Origin: Occultella gossypii
GTDB lineage: Bacteria > Actinomycetota > Actinomycetes > Actinomycetales > Beutenbergiaceae
Direction of reading: 5' to 3'
Assembly: GCF_019947135.1 (NCBI RefSeq)
Contig: NZ_JAGSHT010000005.1
Coordinates: forward strand, 248,001-312,000
DNA: 64,000 nt
Under the pieces are notes generated by a model, which did no database searches, was not told the origin of the DNA, and worked only from the letters and a program-made list of their open reading frames with translations. Of the stretch, positions 59,551 to 64,000 are shown piece by piece; within the stretch, counting starts at the first letter, position 1; every line of letters starts with the position of its first letter. The translations under genes were made by a program, and so were the position numbers.

Positions 59551-60597
59551 ATGACGATCTTCGAGGGCATCAGCGCTGAGTCCGTCCAGACGCCCCGGCT
59601 GCGCGCCAACGTGTTGCGGCGGCCCGCGACGTCGGCCACGCGCCGCACGGTGGTGTTCGTCCACGGCAACGTGTCCTCGTCCCTGTTCTGGCAGCCCCTG
59701 ATGTTGGCCCTGCCCGCGGATCTGGATGCCTACGCGATCGACCTGCGCGGGTTCGGCGACTCCGAGACGTTGCCCGTCGACGCCACGCGCGGCCTGCGGG
59801 ACTTCAGCGACGACGTCCACGGCGTGATCGAGGCGCTCGGCCTCGGCGACGGGGTGGACCTGGTCGGGTGGAGCATGGGTGCCGGGGTGGTGCTGCAGTA
59901 CGCCCTCGACCACCCGGTGCGCACGCTCACCCTGCAGGCTCCGGTCTCGCCCTTCGGCTTCGGCGGCACCCGGGGCACGGGCGGCGAGCGCATCACACCC
60001 GACGACGCCGGTGTCGGCGCCGGTGGCGCGAATCCCGACTTCGTGGCCCGCCTCGAGGCCGGAGACACCAGCGATGAGGCGCCGACCTCGCCGCGCTCGG
60101 TGTATCGCTCGTCCTACGTGGCCGCCGGCTTCGTGTCCGAGCACGAGGACGTCTGGGTCACCTCGATGCTCACCACGAGGACCGGACCGGACAATTATCC
60201 GGGGGAATCGGTCGCCTCGCAGAACTGGCCGGGGTTCGCCGCCGGCACCCGCGGCGTGCTGAACACGATGGCCCCGAAGTACTTCGACGCGTCCGGTATC
60301 GTCGACCTCGGGACCAAGCCGCCGATCCTGTGGGTGCACGGCAGCGCGGACGCGATCGTGGGCGACGCGTCGTTCTTCGACATCAACCAGCTCGGTGCGG
60401 CGGGCGTGATCCCCGGCTGGCCGGGCGCGGACGTGGCCCCGCCCAGCCCGATGGTCGCCCAGACCCGCGCCGTGCTGGACGCCTACACGGCGGCGGGCGG
60501 CGCCTACCGCGAGGTGCTGTTCGAGGGCGCCGGGCACTCGCCGCACCTCGAGCGCCAGGCCGAGTTCCTCAAGGCCCTGTCCGAGCACCTCGCGTGA
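59551..60597 (+). CDS. Alpha/beta-hydrolase
   Basis: A 348-residue cytosolic alpha/beta-hydrolase. The oxyanion region is VFVHGNVSSSLFWQ, the nucleophile Ser is in GWSMGAG, the acid is probably the Asp in HGSADAIVG and the His is in GAGHSPHLE. A cap region of about 100 residues lies between the last two and the core. It could be an esterase, epoxide hydrolase or C-C hydrolase. GGAAGG seven bases before the ATG selects this start over a GTG five codons upstream. Confidence 0.88.
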   Translation: MTIFEGISAESVQTPRLRANVLRRPATSATRRTVVFVHGNVSSSLFWQPLMLALPADLDAYAIDLRGFGDSETLPVDATRGLRDFSDDVHGVIEALGLGDGVDLVGWSMGAGVVLQYALDHPVRTLTLQAPVSPFGFGGTRGTGGERITPDDAGVGAGGANPDFVARLEAGDTSDEAPTSPRSVYRSSYVAAGFVSEHEDVWVTSMLTTRTGPDNYPGESVASQNWPGFAAGTRGVLNTMAPKYFDASGIVDLGTKPPILWVHGSADAIVGDASFFDINQLGAAGVIPGWPGADVAPPSPMVAQTRAVLDAYTAAGGAYREVLFEGAGHSPHLERQAEFLKALSEHLA

Positions 60598-60679
60598 GCC
60601 AGGACAGCGCGCCGCCCGGGTGTCAGTACCCCGGCGGCGTAATCTGAGCGTCTGCGGACGCCGCCGGCGAGGAGCACCC

Positions 60680-60841
60680 ATGGGCATCGACGACATCATC
60701 AGCAAGGCCAGGGCCGAGGCCGGCCCGGCGGGCATCGAGGCTCTCTCGGGGCAGATCGCCGAGCAGATCAAGGACCACACGCCCGAGGAGATCGACGAGA
60801 TCACCGGCCAGGCAGCGGCGAAGGCCAAGGAACTGAGCTGA
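60680..60841 (+). CDS. Small acidic helical protein
   Basis: A 53-residue protein ([15 protein letters not shown]..., ending AAAKAKELS) with GAGGAG before the ATG. It is predicted wholly helical and amphipathic. It recalls the short Gly-poor, Lys/Glu-rich antitoxin or stress proteins of actinobacteria, but I cannot assign it, and no toxin gene adjoins it. The region before thrS (60842-60966) has no T-box features. Confidence 0.65.
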   Translation: MGIDDIISKARAEAGPAGIEALSGQIAEQIKDHTPEEIDEITGQAAAKAKELS

Positions 60842-60913
60842 GCGTCTCGGAGTCCGTCCGCGGACCGACCGGCCACCCGGTGGTGCGCGGCGAATCGGGC
60901 CGGGCGGACTCGC

Positions 60914-60919
60914 TACGAT
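60914..60919 (+). promoter_or_regulatory. -10-like box upstream of thrS
   Basis: TACGAT, about 48 bases before the thrS GTG; compatible with a short leader carrying the ribosome-binding site. Confidence 0.4.
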
Positions 60920-60966
60920 CGAGGCGTCAGTTCATCGCCTCACCCATGCCCGCTTGGAGCCACACC

Positions 60967-62976
60967 GTGCCCGACCTGAACCTGCTCATCGATGGTGTCG
61001 AACGCTCTGTCGAGGTCGGCACCACGGCGAGCGACCTGTACGCCGAGCAGCGCGACGTCGTCGCCGTCCGGGTGGACGGCGAACTACGGGACCTGGCGGT
61101 CGCGCTCGACGGTGTGTCCGCCGTCGAGGCCGTGACGATCGACAGCCCGGACGGGCTGAGCATCCTGCGGCACTCCGCCGCGCACGTGCTGGCCCAGGCG
61201 GTGCAGCAGGTGAACCCGGACGCCAAGCTCGGCATCGGCCCGCCGATCACCGACGGCTTCTACTACGACTTCGACGTGGAGGAGCCGTTCACCCCCGAGA
61301 CCCTCAAGGCGCTCGAGAAGGCCATGCAGCGGATCATCAAGGAGGGCCAGACCTTCCGCCGTCGGGTGGTCAGCGATGACGAGGCGCGCGCCGAGCTCGC
61401 CGCCGAGCCGTACAAGCTCGAGCTGATCGGTCTGAAGGGCTCCGGTGCGGACGCGTCCGCGGCCGCCGAAGGTGCCGGCGCCGAGGTCGGTGCGGGCGAA
61501 CTGACGATCTACGACAACCTGCGTCGAGACGGTGCGACTGCGTGGAAGGACCTCTGCCGCGGCCCGCACCTGCCCTCCACCCGGCTGATCGGGAACGGCT
61601 TCTCCCTGATGCGCAGCGCGGCCGCGTACTGGCGCGGCAGCGAGAAGAACCCGCAGCTCCAGCGCATCTACGGGACCGCGTGGCCCACCAAGGACGAGCT
61701 CGTCGCCTACAAGGAACGTCTCGCCGAGGCCGAGCGCCGCGACCACCGCAAGCTGGGCGCCGAGATGGACCTGTTCTCGTTCCCCGAGGAGGTCGGCTCC
61801 GGGCTCCCGGTGTTCCACCCCAAGGGCGCGACGATCCGGATGGAGATGGAGGACTACTCGCGCCGCCGGCACATCGAGGCCGGGTACTCCTTCGTGAACA
61901 CCCCGCACATCACCAAGGCGAAGCTGTTCCAGACCTCCAGGCACCTGGACTGGTACGCCGAGGGGATGTATCCGCCGATGCACCTGGACGAGGTGCGCGA
62001 CGCGGACGGTGAGGTGACCCGGGCCGGTCAGGACTACTACCTGAAGCCGATGAACTGCCCCATGCACAACCTCGTGTTCAGCGCCCGCGGCCGCTCCTAC
62101 CGTGAGCTGCCGCTGCGGCTGTTCGAGTTCGGGCACGTGTACCGGTATGAGAAGTCCGGCGTGGTGCACGGACTGACCCGCGCCCGTGGGTTCACGCAGG
62201 ACGATGCACACATCTACACCACCCGCGAGCAGATGCGCGACGAGCTCGCCTCGCTGCTGTCCTTCGTGCTCGACCTGCTCAAGGACTACGGCCTGGACGA
62301 CTTCTACCTGGAGCTGTCCACCCGGGACCCGGAGAAGTCCGTCGGGGACGAGGCCACCTGGGACGAGGCGACCCGCGTCCTCGAGGAGGTCGCCACCTCA
62401 TCCGGGCTCGAACTCGTGCCGGACCCGGGCGGCGCCGCGTTCTACGGACCGAAGATCTCGGTGCAGGCCAAGGACGCGATCGGGCGCACCTGGCAGTTGT
62501 CCACGATCCAGCTCGACTTCTTCGAGCCGGACCTGTTCGAGCTCGAGTACACCGCGAGCGACGGCAGCCGGCAGCGGCCCGTGATGATCCACCGCGCCCT
62601 GTTCGGTTCCATCGAGCGGTTCTTCGGGGTGCTCCTGGAGCACTACGCCGGCGCCTTCCCCCCGTGGCTCGCCCCCGTTCAGGTGGTCGCGGTCCCGGTG
62701 GCGGAACCGTTCAACGACTACCTGGCCGACGTCGTCGCCCAACTGCGCGCCGCCGGCGTGCGCGCCGAGGTGGACACCGGCGACGACCGGTTCAACAAGA
62801 AGATCCGCACCGCCACCAAGGACAAGGTGCCGTTCGTCCTGATCGCCGGAGGTGAGGACGCCGAAGCCGGTGCGGTCTCGTTCCGGTACCGGGACGGCAC
62901 CCAGCGCAACGGGGTGCCCGTGCCGGAGGCGATCTCGCTGATCACCGACGCGATCCGGCAGCGGGTCCAGGTCTGA
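60967..62976 (+). CDS. thrS: Threonyl-tRNA synthetase
   Basis: A 669-residue class II synthetase charging tRNA-Thr. Domains in order: TGS (1-60), editing domain with HSAAH (His69, His73) and the later KDLCRGPHL, catalytic core with [11 protein letters not shown] (zinc Cys), [13 protein letters not shown] and TQDDAHIY, then the anticodon-binding domain ([32 protein letters not shown]). GGAG seven bases before the GTG at 60967 supports this start; an ATG seven codons upstream and the frame's earlier start lack such support. The first gene of thrS / HIT phosphorylase / pgsA. Confidence 0.95.
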   Translation: MPDLNLLIDGVERSVEVGTTASDLYAEQRDVVAVRVDGELRDLAVALDGVSAVEAVTIDSPDGLSILRHSAAHVLAQAVQQVNPDAKLGIGPPITDGFYYDFDVEEPFTPETLKALEKAMQRIIKEGQTFRRRVVSDDEARAELAAEPYKLELIGLKGSGADASAAAEGAGAEVGAGELTIYDNLRRDGATAWKDLCRGPHLPSTRLIGNGFSLMRSAAAYWRGSEKNPQLQRIYGTAWPTKDELVAYKERLAEAERRDHRKLGAEMDLFSFPEEVGSGLPVFHPKGATIRMEMEDYSRRRHIEAGYSFVNTPHITKAKLFQTSRHLDWYAEGMYPPMHLDEVRDADGEVTRAGQDYYLKPMNCPMHNLVFSARGRSYRELPLRLFEFGHVYRYEKSGVVHGLTRARGFTQDDAHIYTTREQMRDELASLLSFVLDLLKDYGLDDFYLELSTRDPEKSVGDEATWDEATRVLEEVATSSGLELVPDPGGAAFYGPKISVQAKDAIGRTWQLSTIQLDFFEPDLFELEYTASDGSRQRPVMIHRALFGSIERFFGVLLEHYAGAFPPWLAPVQVVAVPVAEPFNDYLADVVAQLRAAGVRAEVDTGDDRFNKKIRTATKDKVPFVLIAGGEDAEAGAVSFRYRDGTQRNGVPVPEAISLITDAIRQRVQV

Positions 62977-62977
62977 C

Positions 62978-63538
62978 GTGGCACCAGACGTCGAGGACGC
63001 CGGCGCCCACCCGGGCGAGCCGGACGGCTACCAGCGGCTCTGGACGCCACACCGGATGGCCTACATCGGTGGGGAGTCCAAGCCGGCCTCCGACGCCGCC
63101 CGGGACTGCCCGTTCTGTGCGGCGCCCGGGCGCGCCGACGACGAGGCCCTGATCGTCCACCGCGGCGAGACCGGCTACGTGCTGTTGAACCTGTACCCGT
63201 ACAACTCCGGGCACCTGCTGGTCTGCCCGTACCGGCACGTCGCCGATCTGGTGGACCTGACCACGGCCGAGCGGCACGAGCTGGACGACCTCGTGGTGGC
63301 CTCGATCCACGCGCTCACCACGGCCAAGCGCCCGGACGGCTTCAACCTCGGCATGAACCAGGGGTCCGCCGCCGGCGCCGGGGTGGCCGCGCACGCGCAC
63401 CAGCACGTCGTGCCCCGCTGGTCCGGGGACGCCAACTTCCTTCCGATCGTGGGCCGCACGAAGGCACTCCCGGAACTTCTCGCGGACACCCGCGCCGAGC
63501 TCGCAGCCGCCTGGGGGAGTTCCGATGGTCCTCGGTAG
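62978..63538 (+). CDS. HIT-family AP4A phosphorylase-like protein
   Basis: A 186-residue HIT protein with CPFC near residue 45, NLYPYNSGHLLVCPYRH, and the triad AHAHQHVVPRW. Its size and position directly after thrS match Mycobacterium tuberculosis Rv2613c, an AP4A phosphorylase that splits diadenosine tetraphosphate, a by-product of aminoacyl-tRNA synthetases, with phosphate. The GTG starts one base after the thrS stop, so the two are coupled. The end overlaps pgsA by 14 bases. Confidence 0.9.
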   Translation: MAPDVEDAGAHPGEPDGYQRLWTPHRMAYIGGESKPASDAARDCPFCAAPGRADDEALIVHRGETGYVLLNLYPYNSGHLLVCPYRHVADLVDLTTAERHELDDLVVASIHALTTAKRPDGFNLGMNQGSAAGAGVAAHAHQHVVPRWSGDANFLPIVGRTKALPELLADTRAELAAAWGSSDGPR

Positions 63539-64000
63539 CCGGGGCCGCGGCTTCAGCTCGGTCGTGTTCGGGCCGGTCGCCCGGCTGCTGGTCCGCCTGC
63601 ACGTCAGCCCGGACGCGGTGACCGTCGCGGGCACCGCGGCCGTCTCCGCCGCCGCCCTGGTCCTGTTCCCGCAGGGGTACCTGGTGGCCGGTGCGCTGGT
63701 GACCGGGATCCTCGTGCTCACCGACTCCGTCGACGGGCTGATGGCCCGTGAGATCGGGCGGACCAGCCAGTTCGGTGCCTACCTCGACTCGACGATGGAC
63801 CGGATCTCGGACTCGGCGATCTTCGCCGGCCTGGTCCTGTACTTCGTGAACGCGCCCGACGGCGACTGGCGGATGGCCGGCCTCATCGCAGCCCTCGCGT
63901 GCCTGATCCTGGGCAGCCTGGTGTCCTACGCCCGGGCCCGCGCGGAGGGCTTGGACTTCACGGCCAAGGTCGGGCTCGCCGAACGCGCGGACCGGCTCAT
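63525..64000 (+). CDS. pgsA: CDP-alcohol phosphatidyltransferase, phosphatidylinositol-phosphate-synthase type (3' end outside window)
   Basis: The open frame runs off the window after 158 codons. It carries the full family motif as Asp67, Asp70-Gly71, Ala74-Arg75, Gly84, Asp88 and Asp92 (DSVDGLMAREIG, then FGAYLDSTMD), which binds the CDP-alcohol and two metal ions, and several hydrophobic helices. In mycobacteria the gene after the thrS-linked HIT gene makes phosphatidylinositol phosphate, the base of PIM and lipoglycan synthesis, so that product is the likeliest here. A GGGGGAG sequence precedes the ATG. Phosphatidylglycerophosphate synthase is the alternative. Confidence 0.9.
   Translation, partial: MVLGSRGRGFSSVVFGPVARLLVRLHVSPDAVTVAGTAAVSAAALVLFPQGYLVAGALVTGILVLTDSVDGLMAREIGRTSQFGAYLDSTMDRISDSAIFAGLVLYFVNAPDGDWRMAGLIAALACLILGSLVSYARARAEGLDFTAKVGLAERADRL

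Noticed and set aside
60842-60966. T-box riboswitch upstream of thrS
   Set aside because: The 125-base region lacks the T-box bulge sequence, a specifier stem and a terminator/antiterminator pair.

Overview
This 64 kb window is dense, high-GC coding DNA from an actinobacterium. I infer the order Micrococcales, perhaps near Beutenbergia, Ruania or Georgenia. The evidence is a DUF3000-rnd-dxs neighbourhood, the thrS / HIT phosphorylase / pgsA order known from Mycobacterium, a DUF222-HNH protein, overlapping operons with many GTG starts, and many leaderless promoters (a TANNNT box 6-7 bases before the start codon). No phage, transposase, integrase or CRISPR array was seen. The window reads as chromosomal backbone with catabolic and accessory operons.

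Layout. 1-9000: the 3' part of dxs, prs, a fatty-acid beta-oxidation pair, a secreted protein, RNase D and DUF3000. 9-14 kb: an ATP-grasp ligase, a small cytosolic protein, a DUF222-HNH protein with repeats inside and upstream of it, and a HIT protein. 14-18 kb: a four-gene siderophore-iron ABC transporter behind a DtxR-type iron box. 18-27 kb: an aminodeoxychorismate-lyase-like enzyme, the glgX-treY-treZ trehalose operon and a membrane molybdopterin oxidoreductase. 27-31.4 kb: a SNF2 helicase and a thioredoxin-reductase-like flavoprotein without its redox cysteines. 31.4-39.6 kb: a seven-gene overlapping operon of pnuC, nadR, a MoxR AAA+ ATPase, an unknown protein, an HExxH plus VWA protein, a second unknown and a PaaK-like adenylating enzyme. 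39.6-40.5 kb: an ArsR/SRPBCC pair. 40.5-48.6 kb: narKGHJI. 48.7-56.8 kb: a LacI-controlled plant-polysaccharide locus with a Tat-exported beta-helix protein, a sugar ABC importer without its ATPase, and a cytoplasmic GH10 enzyme. 56.9-59.5 kb: four tRNA genes around pabB and a methyltransferase. 59.5-64 kb: an alpha/beta hydrolase, a small protein, thrS, an HIT phosphorylase and the start of pgsA.

The best candidate for an undescribed system is the pnuC-to-PaaK operon. MoxR ATPases usually act with a VWA-domain partner. Here the partner also carries a metallopeptidase-like HExxH motif, and the pair is translationally linked to NAD-precursor uptake and activation, an adenylate-forming enzyme and two proteins I cannot assign. 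The polysaccharide locus also shows a clear control signal: two similar 13-bp palindromes about 125 bp apart between lacI and the importer genes.
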